From Streptomyces chattanoogensis (GTDB lineage: Bacteria > Actinomycetota > Actinomycetes > Streptomycetales > Streptomycetaceae): 64,000 nt of DNA. Shown piece after piece: positions 53,990-62,840 of the stretch. Made by a program: the position numbers and the translations under genes. Location: positions 372,001 to 436,000 of the forward strand of contig NZ_LGKG01000001.1 of the NCBI RefSeq assembly GCF_001294335.1. The letters are read 5' to 3'. The notes under the pieces are model-generated. The model saw only the letters and a program-made list of their open reading frames with translations. It did no database searches and was not told where the DNA came from. Within the stretch, counting starts at the first letter, position 1, and every line of letters begins with the position of its first letter.

Positions 53990-55117
53990 TCAGGCCTCCG
54001 CCGGCAGATCACGCCGCACGCGCATACCGTCGGTGGCCTGAGCCTCCATCCGCCCCAGTTCCGCGAGCTGCTCCGGGGAGAGCGAGGCCAGCAGCGCCTC
54101 CACCTCCTTGAGCTTCCCCGCCGCCGTCTCCCGCTGATAGCGCGCCCGGTCGGCGAGCGCCTGCTGCCGGTCCAGCGCCACCCGGGCCTCGGTGGCCAGT
54201 TTGTCGGCCTTCCGCTCGCTGCTGGTGAACCGGGCGACCGCGGCGCGCTGGTCCCGTGCCGCCTCCCGGATCAAGTGCCGGGTGTCCATGGCCTGTTGGG
54301 GATTCCTGGCCAGCAGCACCCGCAGATACGACGAGACCGGTGACGCCGCTCTCTGGTACTGCAGCCGCGCCAGCCGCCCCGCGTCGGCCCGCCCGCCCTC
54401 CAGCTGCGCCCGGGCCCGGGTCAGCTGCGCGGAGAGGAGACCGGACTGCCGCCGCGCCGCCCGGAGGTCGTCCTCCGTGGCCCGGTAGGCCCGCGCGGAT
54501 TCCTCGGACTGGCGGTAGAGCCCCTTCAGCTTCCGCAGGAGGGCGACGGGGCTCGCGCCGGGGGAGCGGCCGGCCGCGGAGCCGACGGGGCCGGTGTCCG
54601 ACGGCTCGTCCGCGCCTCCCGTACCTCTCGTACCTCCCGTGCCACCTGTACCTTCCGTGCCGCCCGCAGCGCCCACGCTGCCCGTTCCGTCGGGCATCCC
54701 GTCCGGGCCGTCGGGATCGTCTCCGTCGACGCCCTCGGTGATCCGCCCCAGTCCCCCCTCACCGGTGTCCGGGATCCAGGTGTCCGCCGTCCCCGAGTCC
54801 GGCGTCCCCGTGTCCCTGGACCCCGGGGTCGGTGTGCCGGACGGCGAGGCGCCGGCGCCGTACGGATGCCGGGTGCCGGGAGACCCGGCACCCGGAGGCC
54901 GTGAGTCCCACGGCCGTGAGTCCGACGGCTTGGTGTCCTCCCAGCCGCCGGACCGTGCTCCCCCGGACGCCGGCCTTCCGGGCGCCGACTCCGCGGGTGC
55001 CGGATCCGGTCCCGGATCGGCCAGCACCGACGAGGGCAGGGTCAGCGCCGCCGCTCCGAGGACCGCCACGGTGCAGGCCCAGGGCAGAAAACGCCGTGGC
55101 AAACGTCGGGACGACAC
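53990..55117 (-). CDS. Secreted coiled-coil protein, RipA-like N-terminus without peptidase
   Basis: A 375-aa precursor from GTG 55117 with an excellent GGAGGTGG site. Signal peptide is RRFLPWACTVAVLGAAALTLPSSVLA. A 170-residue Gly/Thr/Asp/Pro-rich disordered stretch (GTGGTGGTRGTGGADEP) follows, then a long coiled coil (LKGLYRQSEESARAYRATEDDLRAARRQSGLL... ELGRMEAQATDG). It resembles the N-terminal domain of NlpC/P60 hydrolases such as RipA, but no NlpC/P60 domain is present. It may scaffold wall enzymes. Confidence 0.85.
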   Translation of the reverse strand: MSSRRLPRRFLPWACTVAVLGAAALTLPSSVLADPGPDPAPAESAPGRPASGGARSGGWEDTKPSDSRPWDSRPPGAGSPGTRHPYGAGASPSGTPTPGSRDTGTPDSGTADTWIPDTGEGGLGRITEGVDGDDPDGPDGMPDGTGSVGAAGGTEGTGGTGGTRGTGGADEPSDTGPVGSAAGRSPGASPVALLRKLKGLYRQSEESARAYRATEDDLRAARRQSGLLSAQLTRARAQLEGGRADAGRLARLQYQRAASPVSSYLRVLLARNPQQAMDTRHLIREAARDQRAAVARFTSSERKADKLATEARVALDRQQALADRARYQRETAAGKLKEVEALLASLSPEQLAELGRMEAQATDGMRVRRDLPAEA

Positions 55118-55233
55118 CGATCCACCTCCGCCGGAAGCTCCGAGCGCCCACAAGATCCGGGCGATTCGGATGCTGTCACGACAGTCGTACATTTCGGACG
55201 AAGATCACCGGCGTCGTCGTCCGGTCCACCCGA

Positions 55234-55509
55234 TCAGCCGCCGGAGCGGCGCCGGAAGAGACCGCGCAGCGTACGGGGGCCCGGTGCCTGCCCCTCCGGG
55301 TCGTACTCGTACCGCCACCCGCTCGGCAGCCCCAGACGTCCCACCCGCCCCGGGACCCGCCGGTAGACATGGACCGTCGGCGGCCGTCCGTCGTCGTTCG
55401 GCACCGGGATCTCATAGCTCTTCGGCGGCTGACCGGTCGCGCCGACCAGCACCGGCAGGACCCGGCCGTCCAGCGGCCCGCCGACAAAGGGGGTGTTCTC
55501 GCTTCGCAC
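55234..55509 (-). CDS. Small conserved protein of unknown function
   Basis: A 91-aa basic protein. It contains TPFVGGPLDGRVLPVLVG, PKSYEIPVPNDD and VHVYRRVPGRVGRLGLPSGWRYEYDPEG. Beta-rich, with no membrane segment. I recall similar short proteins in Streptomyces but no function. GTG 55509 is the start; the ribosome site is close. Upstream on minus is a TetR gene. Confidence 0.75.
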   Translation of the reverse strand: MRSENTPFVGGPLDGRVLPVLVGATGQPPKSYEIPVPNDDGRPPTVHVYRRVPGRVGRLGLPSGWRYEYDPEGQAPGPRTLRGLFRRRSGG

Positions 55510-55555
55510 CCCCTCAGTGTCCCATTCCGGGTCCGTTGCGGCAGGTCACAGTAGG

Positions 55556-56296
55556 TCACAGCAGGTGTGCAGCGTCATTCACGACGGGCAGGATGCGGCG
55601 GGCCAGGTCGCCGACCGGCCCCTCGGCGCTCTCCAGGCCCAGCGCCGCCCGGGTCACCCGCGCGGTCTGCTCGTCCCGGGCCGCGGTGGCCGTCAGCAGC
55701 GCCACGAAATGATCCACGAGCCAGTCGCGCAGCTCGTCCAGACCCGGCTTCTTGTCCTCGTCCAGCCAGATCAGCGAGGCGCCCTCCACCGCGGTGATCC
55801 ACATCCGGACCGTCATCCGCAGCCGCAGGCCCGGCTCCGGCTCGCCCATGTGCCGCAGGATCTGCTCGGCGGCGGCGCGCCGCACCTCGTCCACGATCGC
55901 GGTCGTACGGGAGGTCTCCACGACGCTGCCGCCCTGGAGCAGCGCGCTGAACCCGGCGTCGTGCTCGTCGACGAAGGCCAGGTAGCGGTCCAGCGCGCGC
56001 GACAGCCGCTGGGTGAGCGGACCGGTCTCCGGTTCGGCGAAGCACCGCTCCAGTTCATCGGCCGCGCTGCGCAGCGCGGCCTCGTACAACTGCTGCTTGC
56101 CGCCCGGGAAGTAGCGGTAGACGAGCGGGCGCGAGACCTCGGCGGCGGTCGCCACATCGTCCAGCGAGACGTCCTCGGGCGCGCGCTGCGCGAACAGGCC
56201 CAGTGCGGCGGCGAGCAGTTGACTGCGGCGCTGCTCGACGCTCAGCCTGCGGTAGGCGGGTCGGGGTACTGCTGGGGCGGTGCCGCTGCCGTTCAT
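55556..56296 (-). CDS. TetR-family regulator
   Basis: A 246-aa regulator from ATG 56296. Helix-turn-helix DVSLDDVATAAEVSRPLVYRYFPGGKQQLYEAAL (about 40-73). A ligand-binding domain follows. It lies 72 bp downstream of the AurF-like oxygenase on the same strand and probably controls that gene and perhaps the divergent ferritin-like gene. Confidence 0.94.
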   Translation of the reverse strand: MNGSGTAPAVPRPAYRRLSVEQRRSQLLAAALGLFAQRAPEDVSLDDVATAAEVSRPLVYRYFPGGKQQLYEAALRSAADELERCFAEPETGPLTQRLSRALDRYLAFVDEHDAGFSALLQGGSVVETSRTTAIVDEVRRAAAEQILRHMGEPEPGLRLRMTVRMWITAVEGASLIWLDEDKKPGLDELRDWLVDHFVALLTATAARDEQTARVTRAALGLESAEGPVGDLARRILPVVNDAAHLL

Positions 56297-56368
56297 GAGC
56301 AGCAGCGTAACCGCCCCGCATTCCGTTTCGTACAGGTGCTCGTACCGTGGACGCACCGTGCCGGTGGT

Positions 56369-57316
56369 TTACGCCAGCAGTCCCGAGCTCCGCCACAACC
56401 GGCGCCCCAAGCCCCGCAGTACGCCGATCTCGTCAAGGAAGTCGGTCAGCCGCCGGGCGCCGGACTGCATCACCTCGCGGCGGTGGCCGCTGGCCCTGAC
56501 CTGGGCGACGGCCTCCCGGCGGTCCAGCCCGACGTTGCTGTACACCTGCGGATTGACGAAGGCGACGGAGAAGACCCGGGCCGCCTCACCGCAGCTGACC
56601 CGGGTCAACTCCCGCTCCCAGCGCGGCGCGGTGACCATCTGGCGGCGCAGCTCCTCGCGGGCGTAGCGGACATGGCGGGCCTCTTCGACGACGTGGATAC
56701 GGGTCACCCCGCGCACGAGGGACTGCACCCGCTCGTCCGGGAACGTCAGCCGCTGCATCCAGTCGAGGATCTCCTCGCCCAGCAGGGTGCAGGCGAAGGA
56801 GCCGGGGGTGGTGGAGACCGTCTTGAGGATCCGGGCGAGCTGGTGGTTCAGGCGGGAGACCGGGTACGCGGGCGCGCCGCCCCGCTGGATCATCCGCGCG
56901 AACATCTTGGAGTGCCGGCACTCATCGGCGATCTCGGTGAGCGCATAGCGGACATGCGCGCTGGTCACCGGCTTGTCGTAGATGTGCCGCACCAGCAGCT
57001 GCATCAGGATGATCTCGAACCAGATGCCCAGTGACGCGAGGGAGGCGGCCTCGTGCCGGGCGAGGTCCTGCTGCTGCTCCAGCGGCATCTTCTTCCACAG
57101 CGGGGTGCCGTAGAGCGAGACCAGCTCCGGCGGCCAGAACCACTTCCCCTCTTCCAGGGGGGCGTCCCAGTCGAGTTCGGTGTCGGGGTCGAAGGAGTGC
57201 CTGGCGGACGAGTCGAGCAGGCGCTCGGCGACCTGTTCCCGGTCCTTGAGCAGACCGAGGGCGTCCCGCAGGACGCCGGTGTCCGTCACGGTCATTGGGG
57301 CTGGCGCGCTCGTCAT
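56369..57316 (-). CDS. AurF-like diiron oxygenase
   Basis: A 315-aa protein. Ferritin-like helices carry diiron ligands ARHEAASL, DECRHSKMFARM, LGEEILDWM and VEEARHVRYAREE. AurF-family enzymes oxidise aryl amines or related substrates; the substrate is unknown. A 17-bp tandem repeat lies just upstream at 57331-57364. It is divergent from a second diiron protein gene. Confidence 0.9.
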   Translation of the reverse strand: MTSAPAPMTVTDTGVLRDALGLLKDREQVAERLLDSSARHSFDPDTELDWDAPLEEGKWFWPPELVSLYGTPLWKKMPLEQQQDLARHEAASLASLGIWFEIILMQLLVRHIYDKPVTSAHVRYALTEIADECRHSKMFARMIQRGGAPAYPVSRLNHQLARILKTVSTTPGSFACTLLGEEILDWMQRLTFPDERVQSLVRGVTRIHVVEEARHVRYAREELRRQMVTAPRWERELTRVSCGEAARVFSVAFVNPQVYSNVGLDRREAVAQVRASGHRREVMQSGARRLTDFLDEIGVLRGLGRRLWRSSGLLA

Positions 57317-57330
57317 GGCGTGGCTACCTC

Positions 57331-57364
57331 ACTCACGGGGTTACCGGACTCACGGGGTTACCGG
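57331..57364. repeat. 17-bp tandem direct repeat upstream of AurF-like gene
   Basis: ACTCACGGGGTTACCGG occurs twice in tandem (57331-57347 and 57348-57364), 15 bp upstream of the oxygenase start. A likely duplicated regulator site or slippage product. Confidence 0.85.
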
Positions 57365-57568
57365 CGGTCGCGTTGGATCGCCTCTTATGAGACTGCGTGT
57401 CAGCAAGCCCGTCAATCCCCTGTGCACGACTTGGTGCGCGACTTATTGACCCGCCGGTAAGAAACGTGTGAGCCTGCCAACGACCGCCCCTTGCGAGGCG
57501 TTTGATAAGCGTGTGGTGAGTGCTTGTGCGAGTGCTTGTGGTGAGTGTGGTGAGCTGAGGAGGCGACG

Positions 57569-58678
57569 GTGTCGAGCCGCGATCTGTACGTACAGGACCC
57601 GGGCGACGGGCTGTGGACGGTGCCCGCCACCGGGGCGGCCCGCTTCAGCTGGGAGTACGACGACGGCCGCGACCGGTTGCTCGCCCTCTACCAGAAGGGC
57701 AAGGACAAGCAGTGGGACGCCAACCTGCGGATCGACTGGGATCTCGAGGTCGATCCCAAGGACCCGCTGGGCACCCCCGATGAGTCGATGTCCCTCTACG
57801 GCACCAAGTACTGGGACAAGCTGACGGAAAAGGACCGCGGCGACCTCCGCCAGCACTACACCTCCTGGCAGTTCAGCCAGTTCCTGCACGGCGAGCAGGG
57901 TGCGATGGTGTGCGCCGCGCGGATAGTGGAGTCCGTCCCGGACCTCGACGCGAAGTTCTACTCCGCCACCCAGACCATGGACGAGGCCCGGCACGCGGAG
58001 ATCTACAGCCGTTTCCTCAAGGAGAAGATCGGGATGCTCTACCCGGTCAACGACAACCTCCAGTCGCTCCTCGCCGACACCCTCAAGGACTCCCGCTGGG
58101 ACATGCCGTACCTGGGCATGCAGGTACTGATCGAAGGCCTGGCGCTGGCCGCCTTCGGCATGATCCGCGACACCACCACCAAGCCGCTGCCGAAGCAGAT
58201 CCTCGCGTACGTCATGCAGGACGAGGCCCGCCATGTCGCCTTCGGCAGGATGGCGCTGCGCGACTACTACAAGCAGCTCACCGACGCCGAACTGCGCGAA
58301 CGCGAGGACTTCGTCATCGAGGGCTGCTACCTCATGCGCGACCGGCTGCGCGGCCTGGAGGTCCTGGAGAACTTCGGCATACCCAAGGCCGAGGCCGCCG
58401 AGTTCACCGAGCAGTCCGAATTCCTGCACCTCTTCCGCAAGCTGCTCTTCAGCCGCATCGTCCCGTGCGTGAAGGACATCGGCCTGTGGGGCGAGCGCCT
58501 CCAGCGCGCCTACCTGGACATGGGCGTCTTCGAGATGGGCGACTCCAACCTCGACCTGCTGATGGCCCAGGACGAGGAGCTCGCCGAGAAACTGGACGCC
58601 GAACGCTTCGCCGCCGAGGAGGCGGCCCGTACGGCCGAGGTGGCCGAGGCGATCGCGCAGGGGGCGGCGGGGGACTGA
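57569..58678 (+). CDS. Ferritin-like diiron protein
   Basis: A 369-aa protein from GTG 57569 (GAGGAGGCGACG site). Diiron ligands are in LHGEQGAM, MDEARHAEIYSRF, QVLIEGLAL and QDEARHVAFGRM, the R2-like/ferritin-like pattern. An acidic coiled C-terminal tail (EKLDAERFAAEEAARTAEVAEAIAQG) follows. Could be an oxygenase or an N-oxygenase-like enzyme; no partner reductase nearby. Divergent from the AurF-like gene across 252 bp. Confidence 0.9.
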   Translation: MSSRDLYVQDPGDGLWTVPATGAARFSWEYDDGRDRLLALYQKGKDKQWDANLRIDWDLEVDPKDPLGTPDESMSLYGTKYWDKLTEKDRGDLRQHYTSWQFSQFLHGEQGAMVCAARIVESVPDLDAKFYSATQTMDEARHAEIYSRFLKEKIGMLYPVNDNLQSLLADTLKDSRWDMPYLGMQVLIEGLALAAFGMIRDTTTKPLPKQILAYVMQDEARHVAFGRMALRDYYKQLTDAELREREDFVIEGCYLMRDRLRGLEVLENFGIPKAEAAEFTEQSEFLHLFRKLLFSRIVPCVKDIGLWGERLQRAYLDMGVFEMGDSNLDLLMAQDEELAEKLDAERFAAEEAARTAEVAEAIAQGAAGD

Positions 58679-58687
58679 CCCGCTGTC

Positions 58688-58972
58688 TCACCTCAGCGCC
58701 CGGAACAGCTCCACACAGACGATCCAGCACACCACGACGCCCGCCAGCGGCACATACAGCCGACGCGTCCGGCCCCGCCAGCGCCGGACGAGGACATATA
58801 CCCCCGCATACGTGACGAGCAGATTCAGCACCGGGATCCAGAGCAGCCCCGGATGCGTGCGCGCGGCGTAGAGGAAGACCCACGGCGACAGCAGACCGAT
58901 GGCCACCATCGCATTCCGGTGGAAGCGGTACTCCGAGGGCAGATACCCGTCCCTCGGAGTCGGGTCTCCCAT
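58688..58972 (-). CDS. Small membrane protein, 94 aa
   Basis: Starts at ATG 58972. It has three hydrophobic segments: AMVAIGLLSPWVFLYAA, LLWIPVLNLLVTYAGVYVLV and RLYVPLAGVVVCWIVCVELF. Probably a polytopic membrane protein of unknown function. It ends 9 bp after the ferritin-like stop on the opposite strand. Confidence 0.8.
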   Translation of the reverse strand: MGDPTPRDGYLPSEYRFHRNAMVAIGLLSPWVFLYAARTHPGLLWIPVLNLLVTYAGVYVLVRRWRGRTRRLYVPLAGVVVCWIVCVELFRALR

Positions 58973-59050
58973 GTCGGGGAGCTCTGGCTGCGTCAAGGTA
59001 TTCCTCCCGTGCGTCGGCCGACCGAGGTTATGGCATGGCAGGATCCCCGC

Positions 59051-59938
59051 ATGGATGACCGACGACGGACCGCGGCGCGCAGGAGCATCGAGGGGCTGGC
59101 GTTCGGCGACGCCTTCGGGGAGCGCTTCTTCGGGATGTTCCGCCCCGAGGCCGAGGCCCGCCGGCTGATCGCGGAGCGCATCGCACCGCCCGACCCGCTC
59201 TGGCACTGGACGGACGACACCGCCATGGCGGTGGAACTGCTCGCCGTCCTGGAGGCGTACGGCGAGGTGCGGTCGCAGGCGCTGGCCGAACGGTTCGCCG
59301 CACGCTACAAGGCCGACCCCGGCCGCGGTTACGGCCCCGGTATGCACGCCCTGCTGCCCCGCGTCGCTGCCGCCCCCGACGAGTGGGAGGCGCTGGCCAC
59401 CGTCCTCTTCGGCGAGGGCAGCCTCGGCAACGGCGCGGCGATGCGGGTCGCCCCGCTGGGCGCCTGGTTCCACGACGACCTCGACCGCACCGCCGAACAG
59501 GCCGCCCGCTCCGCCCGGGTCACCCATGCCCACCCCGAAGGGGTCGCGGGCGCGGTGGCGGTGGCCGTGGCGGCCGCCCTCTCGGCCCGCGGCGAGGCGC
59601 CGGCACCCGCCGCGGTCGCCGGGCGCACCCCCGACGGCGCGGTACGGCAGGGCCTGCTGGCCGCCGCCGAACTGCCGCCGGACACCGACCCCGTCGCCGC
59701 CGCGGCGGCCCTCGGCAGCGGCCGCCGGGTCCGCGCCGACGACACCGTCCCCTACGCCCTGTGGTGCGCCGCCCGGCATCCCGACGACCTCCTGGCCGCA
59801 CTCTGGGCGACCGCCGCGGGCCTGGGCGACGTGGACACCACCTGCGCCATCGCGGGCGGGGTGGTGGCGGCCCGGACGGGAACCGGCGGGCTGCCGGCGG
59901 AGTGGTCCGAACGCCGGGAACCGCTGCCGTGCCAGTGA
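59051..59938 (+). CDS. ADP-ribosylglycohydrolase family protein
   Basis: A 295-aa protein from ATG 59051. It has WHWTDDTAMA (51-60) and GDVDTTCAIAGG near residues 259-270, the dinuclear magnesium sites of the ARH/DraG fold. It would remove ADP-ribose from proteins or small molecules. The family length is normal. The C-terminus is only 9 bp from the convergent ABC ATPase. Confidence 0.93.
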   Translation: MDDRRRTAARRSIEGLAFGDAFGERFFGMFRPEAEARRLIAERIAPPDPLWHWTDDTAMAVELLAVLEAYGEVRSQALAERFAARYKADPGRGYGPGMHALLPRVAAAPDEWEALATVLFGEGSLGNGAAMRVAPLGAWFHDDLDRTAEQAARSARVTHAHPEGVAGAVAVAVAAALSARGEAPAPAAVAGRTPDGAVRQGLLAAAELPPDTDPVAAAAALGSGRRVRADDTVPYALWCAARHPDDLLAALWATAAGLGDVDTTCAIAGGVVAARTGTGGLPAEWSERREPLPCQ

Positions 59939-59947
59939 CCTGAGTCG

Positions 59948-60793
59948 CTAGCGCCTGCCCGAGCGCGCCAGCCACCGCCCCTCGTGCCGGGACACCTCGA
60001 TCGGCCGGCCGAAGCACGCCGTCATCCCGTCCCCGGTCAGCACCTCGGCCACCGGCCCGCGCGCCTGCACCCGCCCGTCGCGCAGCAGCAGGGCATGGCC
60101 GATGGCCGGGGACAGCTCCTCCAGGTGGTGGGTGACCGTCACGGTCGCCAACTCCGGCCGCTCCAGGGCGAGTCGGTGCAGCGCATCGATCAGGTCCTCG
60201 CGGGAGGGCAGGTCGAGCGCATTGAACGGCTCGTCGAGCAGGAGCAGGGAAGGGTCGGCCATCAGGGCACGGGCGATCAGGATCCGGGCCCGCTGGCCGC
60301 CCGAACACACCCCGTACGGACGGTCCGCCAGCTCCTTGCAGTCCAGCTCCGCGAGCAGCTCATGGGCGCGCTCGCGGGTGTCCGCGTCGTACTTGCGCCA
60401 CAGCGGCTGCACGGTACCGGTGGCGCCGGTCAGCACGACGGTATGGGCCGTCGCGCCCTGCGGAACCTTCTGTGCGCCGGAGACCAGACCGATGACGGCA
60501 CGCAGTTCGCGTACGTCCACCGTGCCGAGCCGGTGCCCCAGCACCTCGACGGTCCCCGTGGTGGGGAACATCAGCGCCCCGACGAGCCGCAGGATCGTCG
60601 TCTTGCCCGCACCGTTCGCCCCGAGCAGCGCCCAGTGCTCACCGGAGCGTACGGTCCAGTCGATGCCGTCGAGGATGACCTGGTCGGTGGTGTGGCGCCG
60701 GACGCCGACGCCGTCCAGCGCCGCGATCACGCGGGGCGGGGACGTTGCTTGAGTGGTCGGATGAGTCGTCGCAGGCGTGGTCGATCGCGTCAT
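59948..60793 (-). CDS. ABC transporter ATP-binding protein
   Basis: A 281-aa ATPase from ATG 60793. Walker A GANGAGKTT, signature CSGGQRARILIARAL, Walker B LLLLDEPFNALD and switch VTVTHHLEEL. No permease gene adjoins it, so it could be an orphan component or a ModF/YfeB-like regulator. Cytoplasmic. Confidence 0.93.
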   Translation of the reverse strand: MTRSTTPATTHPTTQATSPPRVIAALDGVGVRRHTTDQVILDGIDWTVRSGEHWALLGANGAGKTTILRLVGALMFPTTGTVEVLGHRLGTVDVRELRAVIGLVSGAQKVPQGATAHTVVLTGATGTVQPLWRKYDADTRERAHELLAELDCKELADRPYGVCSGGQRARILIARALMADPSLLLLDEPFNALDLPSREDLIDALHRLALERPELATVTVTHHLEELSPAIGHALLLRDGRVQARGPVAEVLTGDGMTACFGRPIEVSRHEGRWLARSGRR

Positions 60794-60860
60794 CGCCGCA
60801 CAGTAGCTGCGCACGGCATCTTTCCGTCGAAGCGTCCGGTGTCCGGACCGGTCGGCGGTC

Positions 60861-61334
60861 CTATCGGAGCCCCAACAGGGCCCGCACCCTTGCGTACTTG
60901 GCCGTCAGCCGCTCCCGCGTCGGCCCGTCCAGCAGGGCCAGCCGGGCCGGATCCGCGTTGTGGGCGAGGTCCGACTCCTTGACGAGCAGCGCCCCGGGCG
61001 TGGCCAGGATGCGGGCGGTGTACTCCTCGACCGGCTCGCCCGCCCGCTTGGTGACCGCCCGGACCATCGCCTTGGTCGCCTCGCTCAGCGCCGCCCCCGC
61101 CAGCCACTCCTCGCTCAGTGCGGCGTCCTCGACGGCATCGTGCAGCCAGGCCGCAGCGATCTGCTCGTCGCTGCCGCCCCGCTCCCGTACGCCCGCCGCG
61201 ACCGCCGCCAGATGGCCGGCGTACGGGCGGCCCGCCTTGTCGGTCTGCCCCTCGTGCGCCCGCCGGGCCAGCGCCTCGACCTCGGCGAGCGACAGCAGCC
61301 GGGGCGGAGTCGGCTCCGCCGTCGTATCCGTCAT
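60861..61334 (-). CDS. HD-domain phosphohydrolase-like protein
   Basis: A 157-aa protein with the metal motif H...HD (AGHLAAVAAGVRERGG, then AAAWLHDAVEDAALSEEWL). Resembles the HD half of RelA/SpoT-like or guanosine-polyphosphate hydrolases. Substrate unknown. Lies between an ABC ATPase and the penicillin-binding protein on the same strand. Confidence 0.9.
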   Translation of the reverse strand: MTDTTAEPTPPRLLSLAEVEALARRAHEGQTDKAGRPYAGHLAAVAAGVRERGGSDEQIAAAWLHDAVEDAALSEEWLAGAALSEATKAMVRAVTKRAGEPVEEYTARILATPGALLVKESDLAHNADPARLALLDGPTRERLTAKYARVRALLGLR

Positions 61335-61355
61335 ACGGCCATCTCCGTCATACGG

Positions 61356-62840
61356 TCATTGTGACGCGGGTGCGGGGTGGCCGTCGCGCCGCAGCGCCGC
61401 CGCCATCACCGCCTGCGCGACCGGCGCCGCGACGCTGCCGCCGCTGATGTCCGACCGGTCCGTGGCGGCGTCCTCCACCACCACGGCCACCGCCACCGAC
61501 GGTTCGGTGCTGTCCGCGGCCCGCGCCCAGGAGATGAACCAGGCGTACGGCACCCCTTCGTTGCGCAGCCCGTGCTGCGCCGTACCGGTCTTGCCGCCCA
61601 CCGTGGCGCCCTTGACCGCGGCCTGCCGCCCGCTCCCGTGCTCGACGACATCGGTCATCATCTCCTGGAGCCGCTCGGCGACGGCGGGCCCCATCGCCTG
61701 GCGTGCGGGCCGCCGCGGCCCGGCGTCCAGGACGGTTCCCCGGGCGTTGGCCACCCCGTCCACCAGATACGGCGGCGTCAGAATCCCCCCGTTGGCGACC
61801 GCGCCCGCGACCATCGCCATCTGGAGCGGGGTGGCGGTGGTGTCGAACTGGCCGATCGCCGACAGCGCGACCTGCGACGCGTCCATCTGCGTACCGAAAT
61901 TGCTGGTCGCCACGGCGGACGGCACGCGCAGCCGGCGGTCGTTGAAACCGAACCGCTCGGCGGTCTCCGCCAGCGCGTGCAGCCCCACCCGGGCTCCCAG
62001 CCGCGCGAAGACGGTGTTACAGGAGAGGCGGAAGGCGTCCTTGAGGCTGGCGTTGCGGCAGCCCTTCACGGAGTTGCCGAGGCGGGTGGCGGTGCCGGGC
62101 AGGGTGTAGGGGTCGGGGGTGTCCGTGGGGGCGTCGATATCGGTCACCGTGCGGCTCTCCAGCGCCGCCGCCGCGGTGACGACCTTGAAGACCGAGCCCG
62201 GCGGATAGGTCTTCCGGATCGCCCGGTTGAGCAGCGGGCGGCGGGCGGCGCGGCTCAGCCGCCGCCAGGTGTCGCTCACCGAAGTGCCGTTCCCGGCAAG
62301 GGAGGTGGGGTCGTACGACGGTGTGCTGACCAGCGCCAGGATCCGTCCGGTACGCGGTTCGATCGCGGCCACCGCGCCCTTCCTGCGGCCGAGCCCGTCG
62401 AACGCGGCGCGCTGCACGGCGGGGTCGATGCTGGTGGTGACGCTCCCGGGCGGGCGGTGGCCGTGGGTGAGCCGGTCCCACCAGGGGAAGGTGGCCAGCC
62501 GGTCGTCGGTGCCGGCCAGGATGCCGTCCTCGGCGCGCTCCAGCAGGGAGGTGCCGTAGAGCTGCGAGGAGTAGCCGGTGACCGGCGCGTACAGGGGGCC
62601 GTCGGTGTAGGTCCGCTCGTAGCGCAGCCGGCCGCCGCTGTCCCGGGAGCCGGTGACGGGCCGGCCCCCGACCAGCACGGCGCCCCGGGGCTGGGCGTAA
62701 CGGGCCAGTGTGGCACGGCGGTTGGCGGGATTGGCGGTGTAGGCGTCGGCCTCCCACAGCTGCACCCGGGCGGCGTTGACCAGCAGTGCGACGAGGAGGA
62801 GGGCGCAGATGACGGCGGTCTGCCGGATGCAGCGGGTCAC
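61356..62840 (-). CDS. Class B penicillin-binding protein (PbpA-like)
   Basis: A 494-aa transpeptidase with a single N-terminal membrane anchor (AVICALLLVALLVNAARV). Catalytic motifs are SVFK (Ser216, Lys219), SCN (Ser273) and KTG (417-419). GTG 62840 overlaps the SEDS gene stop by 4 bp, so the SEDS glycosyltransferase and this transpeptidase are co-translated partners. From memory, an equivalent pair (SCO5301 with sfr) exists in S. coelicolor. Outside the membrane it crosslinks peptidoglycan. Confidence 0.95.
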   Translation of the reverse strand: MTRCIRQTAVICALLLVALLVNAARVQLWEADAYTANPANRRATLARYAQPRGAVLVGGRPVTGSRDSGGRLRYERTYTDGPLYAPVTGYSSQLYGTSLLERAEDGILAGTDDRLATFPWWDRLTHGHRPPGSVTTSIDPAVQRAAFDGLGRRKGAVAAIEPRTGRILALVSTPSYDPTSLAGNGTSVSDTWRRLSRAARRPLLNRAIRKTYPPGSVFKVVTAAAALESRTVTDIDAPTDTPDPYTLPGTATRLGNSVKGCRNASLKDAFRLSCNTVFARLGARVGLHALAETAERFGFNDRRLRVPSAVATSNFGTQMDASQVALSAIGQFDTTATPLQMAMVAGAVANGGILTPPYLVDGVANARGTVLDAGPRRPARQAMGPAVAERLQEMMTDVVEHGSGRQAAVKGATVGGKTGTAQHGLRNEGVPYAWFISWARAADSTEPSVAVAVVVEDAATDRSDISGGSVAAPVAQAVMAAALRRDGHPAPASQ

